43,679 bases of DNA from Gemmatimonadota bacterium. GTDB lineage: Bacteria; Gemmatimonadota; Gemmatimonadetes; Longimicrobiales; RSA9. Under the pieces are notes generated by a model. The model did not search any database. It was not told where the DNA came from and was given only the letters and a program-made list of their open reading frames with translations. Shown here in pieces: positions 1 through 8,072 of the stretch. The stretch is from positions 1-43,679 of the forward strand of contig JAHWKI010000002.1 in assembly GCA_019347975.1 (NCBI GenBank), written 5' to 3'. The first letter of the stretch is position 1. Each line of letters opens with the position of its first letter. The translations under genes were made by a program, and so were the position numbers.

Positions 1-520
1 CGGCGATGGATGCGATGCCCAGGATCTGAAGCCCCAGGGAGTAGAAGTCCATGTTCGGCCCGGGCGAGTACTGCTCGGAGCTCAGGTTGGCGTAACCGAA
101 CCACCCGCCGTCCGGTGCCGCGCCGATCAGGAAGCTGGAGTACATGAAAAGGCCGCCCAGCAGGAACACCCAGTAGGAGAAGGCGTTCAGCCGCGGGAAC
201 GCCACGTCCCGGGCGCCGATCTGGAGCGGCACGATGTAGTTGAAGAACGCCACGGCGATGGGCATCCCGACCAGGAATACCATGGTGACGCCGTGCATGG
301 TGAAGAGCTGGTTGTACAGCTCCGGCGAGATCACGCTCGCCTCCGGCAGCGCCAGCTGCCACCGGATGATCAGCGCCTCCAGGCCACCCAGAACGAGGAA
401 GACCAGCGCGGTCACGGCGTACAGGATGCCGATCTTCTTGTGGTCGATCGTCGTCAACCAGTCCCTGAGACCGGTCTTCCTGGTCGGCGTGACAGACGCG
501 TGCGCTTCGGCTGTGGCCAT
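1..520 (-). CDS. ctaD: Cytochrome c oxidase subunit I, N-terminal part (cut by window edge)
   Basis: Catalytic haem-copper subunit of an aa3/caa3-type terminal oxidase in the inner membrane, which reduces O2 and pumps protons. The first 173 residues are visible. They begin MATAEAHASV and contain the family's TTIDHKKIG opening, several hydrophobic helices, and FTMHGVTMVF, whose His76 corresponds to a low-spin haem a ligand. The block FPRLNAFSYW is also typical. The binuclear-centre His residues lie beyond the window. The ATG at 520 lies 16 bases after the coxB stop on the same strand, so the two genes are almost surely co-transcribed. Confidence 0.95.
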   Translation of the reverse strand, partial: MATAEAHASVTPTRKTGLRDWLTTIDHKKIGILYAVTALVFLVLGGLEALIIRWQLALPEASVISPELYNQLFTMHGVTMVFLVGMPIAVAFFNYIVPLQIGARDVAFPRLNAFSYWVFLLGGLFMYSSFLIGAAPDGGWFGYANLSSEQYSPGPNMDFYSLGLQILGIASIA

Positions 521-536
521 CGATTCTATCTGGATC

Positions 537-1751
537 TCAGAGCTGTGGTTGTTGACGCGCGGTGTCCGCGGCGGCGCTCGCGGTGTCGGCGGCGATACCC
601 GTGGTATCCGTCGTGCCGACCATGGTGTCGGGTGCCGTGCTCGGCGGAGCCGCGGCGCTCCCCGCGGGTCGGGCGCCGAGCAGAGGGCGCCGGAGATCGC
701 TCAGGTACGCGGCGATGGCGCGAGCATCTTCCCGGGACAGCCCCGTGGGCGGCATGCCGCCGCCGCCGACGCGGGCGCCGGGCATCAGGGCGCCCTTCTT
801 GAGCTCGGGTGCGTGGAGGATCCACTCCGTGAGGTTCTCCTCGTTGTTCGCCATGAGCCCGGCGGCGATACTGAACCGGTCCCCGAAGAGCGTCAGGTTC
901 GGGCCGAGCTGCCCCCGGGCAGAGGTCCCCTCGATCGTATGGCACGCGATACAGGTGCTGCGCTGGAAGATCTCCCGCCCCTGGGCCGCCAGATCGCCCG
1001 CGGGCTCCATCGGAGTCCGGATGTCCTCGATCCAGCGCTGGAACTCCGCCTCGTCGACGACCCGTGCCAGCATATACATGATCGCGTGGGCGGTCCCGCA
1101 GTATTCGGCGCACTGGCCCTTGTAGTCGCCCGTGGAATCGGCCTGCAGGACGATCCGATTAAGGTGGAGAGGCCTGACACCCTCGGGCGTCCGGACCACC
1201 GGGTTTACGTCCTTCTTGCCACCGAGGCGCGGAACCCAGAAGCTGTGGATCACGTCCGCCGAGCTCAGGTGCAAGGAGACCGGACGGCCTTCGGGCATGT
1301 AGAACTGGTTCGCGGTGGTGACGCCGAGCTCCGGATAACGGAATTCCCACCACCACTGATGGCCGATGGCCTGGATGACCAGCGCGCCTTCCGGATCCTC
1401 CGCCTGCGTCTCGAAGATCGCGCGGATCGTCGGGATGGCGATGAAGAGGATGATCAGCGCGGGACCGATCGTCCACGCGATCTCCAGCCTCGTGCTCCCG
1501 TAGATCGGCTTCGGAGGCGGGTCCCCCGGCCGCGCGCGGTAGCGGACCAGGATGTATGTCAGGGCGCCGAAGACCACCAGCATGATCCCCACGGTCCACC
1601 AGGTGACCGTGGCCCAGAGGTCGCTCTGGATCCGGCCGTAGTCGGTGATCGGCCGCAGCACGGTCTGGGGATGCTCGCCGGCGCAGGCGGTCAGCAGCAG
1701 GACTACGCCTGGCGCAAGCCAGCGCGTGATCCGGGGAAAACCTTGTCGCAT
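537..1751 (-). CDS. ctaC: Cytochrome c oxidase subunit II with fused cytochrome c domain (caa3 type)
   Basis: A 404-residue electron-entry subunit. It starts as a lipoprotein (LLLTAC, lipid Cys23), followed by two membrane helices (about 48-70 and 92-112). The periplasmic cupredoxin domain has a complete CuA set: His169 in VIHSFW, then Cys214, Glu216, Cys218, His222 and Met225 in CAEYCGTAHAIM. The aromatic HQWWWEF electron-transfer patch is present. A C-terminal cytochrome c domain carries CIACH (267-271) and a likely axial Met323 in GALMPG. This fusion defines caa3 oxidases. The last 60 or so residues form an Ala/Thr/Pro-rich tail without a recognisable domain. It lies directly upstream of subunit I. 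Confidence 0.96.
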   Translation of the reverse strand: MRQGFPRITRWLAPGVVLLLTACAGEHPQTVLRPITDYGRIQSDLWATVTWWTVGIMLVVFGALTYILVRYRARPGDPPPKPIYGSTRLEIAWTIGPALIILFIAIPTIRAIFETQAEDPEGALVIQAIGHQWWWEFRYPELGVTTANQFYMPEGRPVSLHLSSADVIHSFWVPRLGGKKDVNPVVRTPEGVRPLHLNRIVLQADSTGDYKGQCAEYCGTAHAIMYMLARVVDEAEFQRWIEDIRTPMEPAGDLAAQGREIFQRSTCIACHTIEGTSARGQLGPNLTLFGDRFSIAAGLMANNEENLTEWILHAPELKKGALMPGARVGGGGMPPTGLSREDARAIAAYLSDLRRPLLGARPAGSAAAPPSTAPDTMVGTTDTTGIAADTASAAADTARQQPQL

Positions 1752-1781
1752 CGATAGTCCGGGTTGCCAGCGGATCGGGCC

Positions 1782-1799
1782 CCGAAGCCCTGGCTTCGG
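1782..1799. repeat. 8-bp inverted repeat upstream of coxB
   Basis: CCGAAGCC, two bases, then GGCTTCGG: a perfect 8-bp inverted repeat about 30 bases upstream of the coxB ATG, in the divergent region shared with the P1 peptidase gene. It could be an operator or a hairpin in the coxB leader. There is no T-tract on either side, so a terminator is unlikely. Confidence 0.5.
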
Positions 1800-1862
1800 A
1801 GCCGGGAAGGTTACAGGGGTGCGATACGGGGGTCAAGCGAGAGTGGCTTCTGCCGGTACACG

Positions 1863-1897
1863 TTGACCGCCCGCCCCGGCCGCGCCTATCCTGGGCC
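1863..1897 (+). promoter_or_regulatory. Sigma70-type promoter predicting a leaderless mRNA
   Basis: TTGACC (1863-1868), an 18-bp spacer, TATCCT (1887-1892), then only five bases to the ATG at 1898. A transcript starting at the usual distance would begin at the A of the start codon. The gene has no Shine-Dalgarno sequence, which fits. The same layout recurs at 16230, 30002 and 42618. Confidence 0.6.
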
Positions 1898-3082
1898 ATG
1901 CCTATCCGACGAACGTCCCCCTCCGCCATGGCCGCGCTGCTGCTCCTGGCAGGTGCCGGTTGCGCCCATTCCCAGGCCGTCCCCTCCACGACGGAAAGGC
2001 CTCGCGCGCGCGACGCGGGCGTGCGCGTGGGCATCCTCCCTCTCGGGCCGCTGAACGCCATCACAGACGTCGCCGGCGTCCGCGTGGGGCAGACTACGGT
2101 GATGGAAGGGGACGCGGTGCGCACGGGTGTCACGGCGATCCTCCCGCACGGCGGAGACCTGTTCCGCGAGCGCGTCCCCGCGGCCATCGTGGTCGGCAAC
2201 GGGTTCGGCAAGCTGCTCGGCGTAACGCAGGTGCGCGAGCTGGGTGAGCTCGAGACGCCGGTCCTGCTGACATGCACGCTGTGTGTCTGGCGGGCGGCGG
2301 ACGGCATGGTCGGGTGGCTGCTGGCGAGACCCGGGATGGAGGAGGTCCGGTCCGTCAACCCGGTGGTGGGCGAGACGAATGACGGCTACCTGAACGACAT
2401 CCGCGCGCGCCCGATCCGGGCCGAGCACGTGATCGCCGCCCTGGAGGGCGCCACGGCGGGACCTGTCGCCGAGGGCAGCGTCGGCGCGGGGACGGGAACG
2501 GTGGCGTTCGGGTGGAAGGGCGGGATCGGGACGTCGTCCCGGCGCCTGCCGGTGTCGCTGGGCGGCTGGACCGTCGGCGTTCTCGTCCAGACCAATTACG
2601 GTGGTGTCCTGACCATCGCCGGCGCGCCCGTGGGGGTGGAGCTCGGCCGGTATCCGTTCCGGTCGGCGCTCGAGGCGGCGGTCCCGGAGCGGGACGGCGG
2701 GGATGGCAGCATCATGATCGTCGTGGCTACGGATGCGCCCCTCTCCTCCCGCACCCTGGAGCGGGTGGCGCAGCGCGCGCTGGCGGGACTCGCCCGGACG
2801 GGGTCCAGCATGAGCAACGGGTCGGGGGATTATGTGATCGCCTTCTCCACCGCCGGCTCCGTACGGCGTCGGGTGACGGAGGGCCCACGCACCGTCGAGG
2901 ACCTGCCGAACGACCTGCTCTCGCCGGTGTTCCTGGCCGCGGTCGAGGCTACGGAGGAGGCCATCTACAACTCGCTGTTCCGGGCCACGACGGTCACGGG
3001 CGCCCGCGGCACGGTGGAGGCCCTGCCGCTGGAAGAGACGCTGGCGATCCTCCGCGCGCACGGGGCGCTCCGGGTGCCCTAG
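1898..3082 (+). CDS. P1 family (DmpA-type, S58) aminopeptidase, exported
   Basis: A 394-residue Ntn-hydrolase-like peptidase of the DmpA/BapA family, which cleaves itself and then removes N-terminal residues from peptides or beta-peptides. The lipoprotein-like signal LLLAGAGC suggests an exported, membrane-anchored form. Family signatures are NDGYLND with the conserved Tyr164, GSVGAGTGTVAFGWKGGIGT, QTNYG with Asn233 (oxyanion), and GDGS, where Ser271 is the expected nucleophile and self-cleavage point, followed by VVATDAPL. The length fits the family. The start is fixed by the promoter five bases upstream. The next gene, same strand, begins 80 bases downstream. The substrate is unknown. Confidence 0.9.
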   Translation: MPIRRTSPSAMAALLLLAGAGCAHSQAVPSTTERPRARDAGVRVGILPLGPLNAITDVAGVRVGQTTVMEGDAVRTGVTAILPHGGDLFRERVPAAIVVGNGFGKLLGVTQVRELGELETPVLLTCTLCVWRAADGMVGWLLARPGMEEVRSVNPVVGETNDGYLNDIRARPIRAEHVIAALEGATAGPVAEGSVGAGTGTVAFGWKGGIGTSSRRLPVSLGGWTVGVLVQTNYGGVLTIAGAPVGVELGRYPFRSALEAAVPERDGGDGSIMIVVATDAPLSSRTLERVAQRALAGLARTGSSMSNGSGDYVIAFSTAGSVRRRVTEGPRTVEDLPNDLLSPVFLAAVEATEEAIYNSLFRATTVTGARGTVEALPLEETLAILRAHGALRVP

Positions 3083-3162
3083 CCGACGCCGAACGTCGTC
3101 GTGCCGAAACCCCGGACGGCGTTGCATCGTAGGAGCGGCGAGGCCTTCGTTCGCTCGATCGA

Positions 3163-4929
3163 ATGGGTATGACCATGAGACTCCTCTCCGCACTCCTCCT
3201 CGTGGCGATGGCCGGCCCGGCCCTCGCCCAGGAGCAGGAAATCCGAAGCGCCAATCTTCCCCGCGAGCTGGAGTGGCGGCTCCTCCGCATGTACGACGGT
3301 GACGCGAGGCGCGTGAACGGCGAGACCGCCATCCCGCGTCTCGAGGTCGTCAGCGGCGACCTCGCGGCGTACGGCGGGCCCCTCCGCATCGCGGGGCGGG
3401 TCATGGGCGACGTGGCGATGGTGGCCGGCGACGTGTTCATCGAGCCGGGCGGCTCCGTGACCGGGAGCGTCACCGTGGTCGGAGGGCAGGTGAGGCTGGC
3501 GGACGGCGGTCGCGTTGCCGGGACGATCACGTCGTACGCCATGACGCCGCGCCGGCGCTCCGATGTCCGGATCGCGGAGCGTGAGACCGAGCGGGACCGG
3601 GATGACGACCGCGACCGGGACGATGACTGGTGGGAGGCGCGGCGGGAGCGGTGGCGCGACCGAGGGTACGCGCGTCTGACATTACGTGCGGGATCGAGCT
3701 ACAACCGTGTGGAGGGGCTGCCGGTGATGTTCGGGCCCATCATCCAGACGGCCGGGCCGAACCCTCTCCGAGTGGAGGCGCTGGTGATCTGGCGGTCCGA
3801 ATCGGGTGCCGACCTGGACACGGACCGCATGGGCTACCAGGCGACGCTGGAGCAGTTCCTCGGGGGGAACCGGGCGATCAGCTTCGGGGGTTCCGTGTTC
3901 TCGCTGGTGGACCCGCTCGACCGGTGGCAGGTGGACGATCTGGAAGCGTCGCTGGCCGCAGCCGTGTTCGGCGTGGATTTCCGCGACTATTTCGACCGCA
4001 CCGGATGGAGTGCCTTCGCGAGCGTGCGGCCGACCCGGGCGCTGGACGCCCGTGTGGAGTACCGTAGCGAGGAGCACGGGGCGCTCGCCGCCGCCGATCC
4101 GTGGTCGCTGTTCGATGGCGGAGAGCCCTGGCGGCTCCAGCCGATCGTCGCGGAGGGCGACGTGCAGACGCTGGGCGGCAGCCTGACGCTGGACCTGCGC
4201 GATGACGACGATGATCCCGCCCGGGGCTGGTTCGCGCGGGTCGCCGTGGAGCGGCCGGTCGGCGGCTCTCTGATACGACCCGACCTGGTCGCGGTGACGC
4301 CTCACCGCGCGCCGCTCTTCATTGATCAGCCCGTGCCGCCGGTCGTCTCCGCCACGCCCATGAACCTGGATTTCACCACCGCGCTGGTCGATATCCGCCG
4401 CTACACACCGGTGGGGTACCGGTCACAGCTCAATCTGCGCGCCGTAGGCGGCGGGTCGCTGTCATCCGAGGCGCTGCCGCCGCAGTTCCAGCACGCCCTG
4501 GGGGGTCTGGGGACGCTCCCCGGCTTCGATACCTTCCTCGTGGATTGCGGTGCCCGCAGCGCGGCCGGGAGCCACGAGGGCAGCCGCTTCTTCCCCGCGT
4601 ACGGCTGCGACCGCTTCGCGCTGGGCCAGGCGGAGTACCGCGGGACGCTATCCCTCGACTTCGGCATCGGGGACCCAGACTGGGATGATGATGACTGGTG
4701 GGATGACGTCCGGGTCGACCTGAGCCCGACGTGGGTGGTGTTCTTCGACGCAGGGCGCGGCTGGGGCTTCGACGAGCCCGCCTTCGGCGGCGACCGGGAT
4801 ACGGGGATGCTGTACGACGCGGGGATCGGGTTCCTGATCGGAGACGTGGGGATCTACGGTGCGCTCCCTCTGAACGGCGACGTCGAGCAGGAGCCGCGCT
4901 TCTTCATCCGGCTGGGGCGTCGGTTCTGA
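3163..4929 (+). CDS. Outer-membrane beta-barrel with bactofilin-like N-terminal domain
   Basis: A 588-residue exported protein with signal peptide cleaved after PALAQ. Residues about 45-120 are a run of short Gly/Val turns (GGPLRIAGRVMGDVAMVAGD and onward) typical of the bactofilin-like right-handed beta-helix. A strongly charged linker rich in Arg/Asp (about 140-165) follows. The rest alternates beta-strands like the BamA/Omp85 surface-antigen barrel, including GGLGTLPGFD and a terminal Phe in LGRRF. Three ATGs lie close together (3163, 3169, 3175); the third gives the most compact signal peptide. The end overlaps the convergent patatin gene by 26 bases. Its role is unknown; assembly or transport across the outer membrane is the obvious class. 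Confidence 0.75.
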   Translation: MGMTMRLLSALLLVAMAGPALAQEQEIRSANLPRELEWRLLRMYDGDARRVNGETAIPRLEVVSGDLAAYGGPLRIAGRVMGDVAMVAGDVFIEPGGSVTGSVTVVGGQVRLADGGRVAGTITSYAMTPRRRSDVRIAERETERDRDDDRDRDDDWWEARRERWRDRGYARLTLRAGSSYNRVEGLPVMFGPIIQTAGPNPLRVEALVIWRSESGADLDTDRMGYQATLEQFLGGNRAISFGGSVFSLVDPLDRWQVDDLEASLAAAVFGVDFRDYFDRTGWSAFASVRPTRALDARVEYRSEEHGALAAADPWSLFDGGEPWRLQPIVAEGDVQTLGGSLTLDLRDDDDDPARGWFARVAVERPVGGSLIRPDLVAVTPHRAPLFIDQPVPPVVSATPMNLDFTTALVDIRRYTPVGYRSQLNLRAVGGGSLSSEALPPQFQHALGGLGTLPGFDTFLVDCGARSAAGSHEGSRFFPAYGCDRFALGQAEYRGTLSLDFGIGDPDWDDDDWWDDVRVDLSPTWVVFFDAGRGWGFDEPAFGGDRDTGMLYDAGIGFLIGDVGIYGALPLNGDVEQEPRFFIRLGRRF

Positions 4930-6208
4930 AGCCGGAGGGGCCGCCGTCCGAACCCCGCGCTCCGGCCTCGCCCGGTGGGGCGGCGGGTGCGGACGCCGCC
5001 TCGAGATCCAGGAGCTCGACGATCTCGTCGAGGCGCTGCTCCGCGTCCTCCTCACCCAGAGCGATCAGGGCCCTGAGGTAGTCGGGCTGGAACATCATCA
5101 TGGCGAGCAGGTCGGGGCTCCCGGTCTCGCGGGCCCCGAGGCCGCCGGTCATGAAGCGGAACGCCCTGGGCAGTCGCGGCTCGAACTCCGCAGCCAGCTT
5201 GGACAGGTCCCGTGATGGGCGCATGACCACGAAGCGGACGGGACTCATGCCGTTGCGCTGGTCCGGCGGCAGGCGGTCCAGGAGGCGGTTGAGGCGCTCC
5301 AGGCGCATCACGTCCTGGTCCAGAAGGTCGAGGAAGACCGAATTCATGAGAACGCCCATCACCTGGGCCGGCGGCGGGTAACCCGCCACCTCGTACTCGT
5401 CGGCCTCGGCCCGTGACTGGTCGAAGCGCGTGGAGACGGCGAGGACGCGTCGCGCCCCGAGATGCAGAGCGGGCGAGAGGGGAGCGGCCAGTCGGATCCC
5501 CCCATCCCCATACCACTGGTCACCGATGCAGACCGCCGGGAACATCAGCGGGAGCGCCGCGGACGCCATGACGTGATCGACCCGGATGGCCGTCTTGACG
5601 CTCTTCCGGTTGGCCCGCTCCCACAGCTTGATGTCGCGCCCCTGGACCCACACCACGTTCTGTCCCGTGGTATAGCTCGTCGTGCTGATGGCCACGGCCT
5701 TGAGCGTGCCGCGGCGGAGATTGTAGTCGATGCCGGTGATCTCGCCCTCGATGGCCGCCATGGACTCCTCGAGGTACGCACGCAGCGGCGCGGTGTCCAC
5801 GAGCCCCCGGGCTTGCGGGGCCGGGACCAGGCCACCGGAAAGGAGCCGGAACCCCCAGCGGGCCACATTCCAGGTGAGGGAGCTGACATCGGCGCGGAAG
5901 ACCTGCTCGGGCGTGAGCTCGCTCCAGAGGCCGGTGAGCTCTTCCACCGCCTGCCCAAAGTTGCCGTGGTGGGAGGCGAGGTGCGCGGCGTTGACGGCGC
6001 CGGCCGAAACGCCGGTGATGATCGGGACGTTCAGGTCGGGGAAACGCCGGCCGAGACAGCGGAGCAGGCCGACCTGGTACGCCCCTCGCGCGCCGCCGCC
6101 GGTGAGGACCAGCGCGAGCTCGTTGGGCGAGGCCGGTGACGTGTCCAGCGGCCCCATCCGGTCCAGGTCCTGCCGCGTCAGGCGCGGAATACGGATCTTC
6201 GGCCTCAT
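4904..6208 (-). CDS. Patatin-like phospholipase
   Basis: A 434-residue patatin-family acyl hydrolase. The catalytic dyad is visible: Ser68 in GVSAG and Asp235 in DGG, with the oxyanion loop TGGGARGAYQVG just before. There is no signal peptide, so it is either cytoplasmic or exported by other means. The C-terminal half (about 290-400) is an extension common to bacterial patatins. The tail is Ala/Gly/Pro-rich and overlaps the convergent barrel gene by 26 bases. It probably hydrolyses phospholipids or other acyl esters; the real substrate cannot be read from the sequence. Confidence 0.88.
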   Translation of the reverse strand: MRPKIRIPRLTRQDLDRMGPLDTSPASPNELALVLTGGGARGAYQVGLLRCLGRRFPDLNVPIITGVSAGAVNAAHLASHHGNFGQAVEELTGLWSELTPEQVFRADVSSLTWNVARWGFRLLSGGLVPAPQARGLVDTAPLRAYLEESMAAIEGEITGIDYNLRRGTLKAVAISTTSYTTGQNVVWVQGRDIKLWERANRKSVKTAIRVDHVMASAALPLMFPAVCIGDQWYGDGGIRLAAPLSPALHLGARRVLAVSTRFDQSRAEADEYEVAGYPPPAQVMGVLMNSVFLDLLDQDVMRLERLNRLLDRLPPDQRNGMSPVRFVVMRPSRDLSKLAAEFEPRLPRAFRFMTGGLGARETGSPDLLAMMMFQPDYLRALIALGEEDAEQRLDEIVELLDLEAASAPAAPPGEAGARGSDGGPSGFRTDAPAG

Positions 6209-6355
6209 GGGTTTGGAAAGGTTCGGCTCCCCCGGTCGCGCCGCGCCGCTCCGGAGAGACGGAGGCGAGTCGGCCGGGCCGGGCGGTCCTCGGGTGTGCG
6301 CACGGAAGGTATGGCATAAGCGACGCCGGGGGGAGGCTCCTCGCCGGAACAGGCG

Positions 6356-6384
6356 TTGCGCCGGCGGCGCCGCGCCGCTATCCC
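6356..6384 (+). promoter_or_regulatory. Candidate sigma70-type promoter of the UPF0316 gene
   Basis: TTGCGC (6356-6361), a 17-bp spacer, TATCCC (6379-6384). The start codon is 27 bases further on, preceded by a short GAGG. The -10 has the same TATCCC form used by the leaderless promoters here. Confidence 0.4.
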
Positions 6385-6411
6385 ACAGTCCACCACTCGC
6401 ATCGTGAGGCC

Positions 6412-6948
6412 ATGCTCGAGACCGTGTTCGCCGGGCCGCTCGGCCCCCTCGTCATATTCCTGCTTCGAATCGTCGACGTCTCCCTCGCGACGACCCGCAT
6501 GCTGCTCGCCGTCCGGAACCAGAAGCTGCTGGTCCCGCTGATCGGCTTCTTCGAGGTCCTCATCTGGCTGTACGCGGCCGGCACGGCCATCCGCTTCCTG
6601 GACAGCCCGCTCCACGTGGTCGGCTACGCGGGCGGCTTCGCCGCGGGAAACGTCGTCGGGCTGTGGGTGGAGGAGAAGCTCGCCCTCGGTCTGGCGACCA
6701 TGCGGATCATCTCCGCCCACGGCGGCGTCGAGCTGGCCGACGCCCTGCGCGAGAAGGGGTTCGGGGTGACGGAGTTCTCCGGGCAGGGACGCGAGGGGCC
6801 GGTGGAGGTGGTGTATACCGTGGTGAAGCGGGCGCAGGTCTCCCGTGTGATGGCAGAGGTCAGGTTGTGGGATCCCGGGGCGTTCGTGACCGTCGAGGAG
6901 CCGAGGGCCATTCATCGCGGCTGGCTCTTCGACAAGCGGAGGAAGTAG
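6412..6948 (+). CDS. UPF0316 family membrane protein (DUF5698/DUF2179)
   Basis: A 178-residue protein with three hydrophobic segments in the first 85 residues, beginning LGPLVIFLLRIVDVSLATTR, a hallmark of the UPF0316 family. A soluble C-terminal DUF2179-type domain follows (about 95-178, GVTEFSGQGREGPVEVVYTV). The biochemical role of the family is not established; related DUF2179 domains occur on YitT-like membrane proteins. I chose the ATG at 6412 because the open frame upstream of it has no family resemblance and the helix begins there. It is convergent with nadA, 40 bases away. Confidence 0.85.
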   Translation: MLETVFAGPLGPLVIFLLRIVDVSLATTRMLLAVRNQKLLVPLIGFFEVLIWLYAAGTAIRFLDSPLHVVGYAGGFAAGNVVGLWVEEKLALGLATMRIISAHGGVELADALREKGFGVTEFSGQGREGPVEVVYTVVKRAQVSRVMAEVRLWDPGAFVTVEEPRAIHRGWLFDKRRK

Positions 6949-6988
6949 TCGCTCACGAAGCGAGCGGTTTCTGCGGCGGCCGCCTCCG

Positions 6989-8065
6989 CTACCCGATCTC
7001 CAGCATCCGCTCAATGGAGGCACGCGCGCGGGTGCGGCTGGGCTCGGGCACGTCGACGGGCCAGCGGTCGTGGAGGAGCGCGTCGCGGACGTTCTCGAGG
7101 GTGATCTCGTTCATGTGGGGGCAGCGGACGGAGCAGAGCCTCACCATCTCCTTCTCCGGGTTCTCGGCGACGATGTTGTCGGCCATGCTGCACTCGGTGA
7201 GCAGGAGGTAGCGCTCGGCGCTGGACTCCTGGACGGCACGCACCATGGCGCTGGTGCTGCCGGCGAAGTCCGAGGCGTCGACGACCTCGGGCGGGCATTC
7301 GGGGTGGGCGAGGACCATGACATCCGGGAACTGGCGGCGCACCGTGGCAATGTCCTCCGGCGTGAACTGCTCGTGGACCTCGCAACGGCCTCGCCAGCCC
7401 ACCATCTCGTACTGCAGCTCGCCACCGTCGGAGGCGGAGGAGCTGTTCCCGTTCACTGTCGGAAAGATGACCCGCTTTCCGGTCTCCCGTGCGACGTTCT
7501 TCGCGAGGAACTCGTCCGGGAGGAAGATGACCCGGTCGGAGTCCAGGCTCTCGACGACCTGCACGGCGTTGCCGGACGTGCAGCAGATGTCCGTCTCGGC
7601 CTTCACGTCGGCGTAGGTGTTCACGTAGGTGACGACGGGGACGCCGGGGAATCGCTTCTTGAGGCGCCGGACATCGCTGGCGGTGATGGATTCGGCGAGG
7701 GAGCAGCCGCCCCTGGCAGTCGGGAGGAGGACGGTCTTCCCGGGGTTCAGGATCTTGGCCGTCTCGGCCATGAAGCGGACGCCGCAGAACACGATCGGGT
7801 CCCCGGCGACCGTGGCGGCGAGGCGGCTGAGCTCGAGGGAGTCGCCCTTGAAGTCGCACACGGAATGGAAGAGCGCGGGCTCCATGTAGTTGTGGCCGAG
7901 GATGACGGCGCCGCGCTCGGCCTTGAGCCGGTTGATCTCCGCGGCGATCTCGGCCTTGTGACGCAGCTCGAAGTCAGGGAGCACGTCGCCGAGACGGGCG
8001 GCGAGGGCGTCGTACATCTCCTCGGCCGAGGTGGTCGTGGCGGTGCTCGTCATCCGTGTCGCCAT
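6989..8065 (-). CDS. nadA: Quinolinate synthase NadA
   Basis: A 358-residue 4Fe-4S enzyme that condenses iminoaspartate with dihydroxyacetone phosphate to make quinolinate in de novo NAD synthesis. Signatures are LGHNYMEPA, GVRFMAETAKIL, GGCSLAE with the first cluster Cys, HPECPPEV with the second, and CSVRCPHMNEITLENV with the third near the C-terminus. The length and three-cysteine layout match the NadA family. The first ATG and the ATG four codons later are both possible starts. It follows nadC by seven bases on the same strand. No aspartate oxidase gene (nadB) is visible here. Confidence 0.96.
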   Translation of the reverse strand: MATRMTSTATTTSAEEMYDALAARLGDVLPDFELRHKAEIAAEINRLKAERGAVILGHNYMEPALFHSVCDFKGDSLELSRLAATVAGDPIVFCGVRFMAETAKILNPGKTVLLPTARGGCSLAESITASDVRRLKKRFPGVPVVTYVNTYADVKAETDICCTSGNAVQVVESLDSDRVIFLPDEFLAKNVARETGKRVIFPTVNGNSSSASDGGELQYEMVGWRGRCEVHEQFTPEDIATVRRQFPDVMVLAHPECPPEVVDASDFAGSTSAMVRAVQESSAERYLLLTECSMADNIVAENPEKEMVRLCSVRCPHMNEITLENVRDALLHDRWPVDVPEPSRTRARASIERMLEIG

Positions 8066-8072
8066 GGCTGCT

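Noticed and set aside
240-1757. A 505-codon plus-strand frame opposite coxB
   Set aside because: Shadow of the clear CuA/cytochrome c subunit gene; Arg/Gly/Asp-rich with no fold or motif.
6949-6975. Small hairpin TCGCT-CACGA-AGCGA after the UPF0316 gene as a terminator
   Set aside because: Only 5 bp of stem and a three-T run further on; too weak to call.
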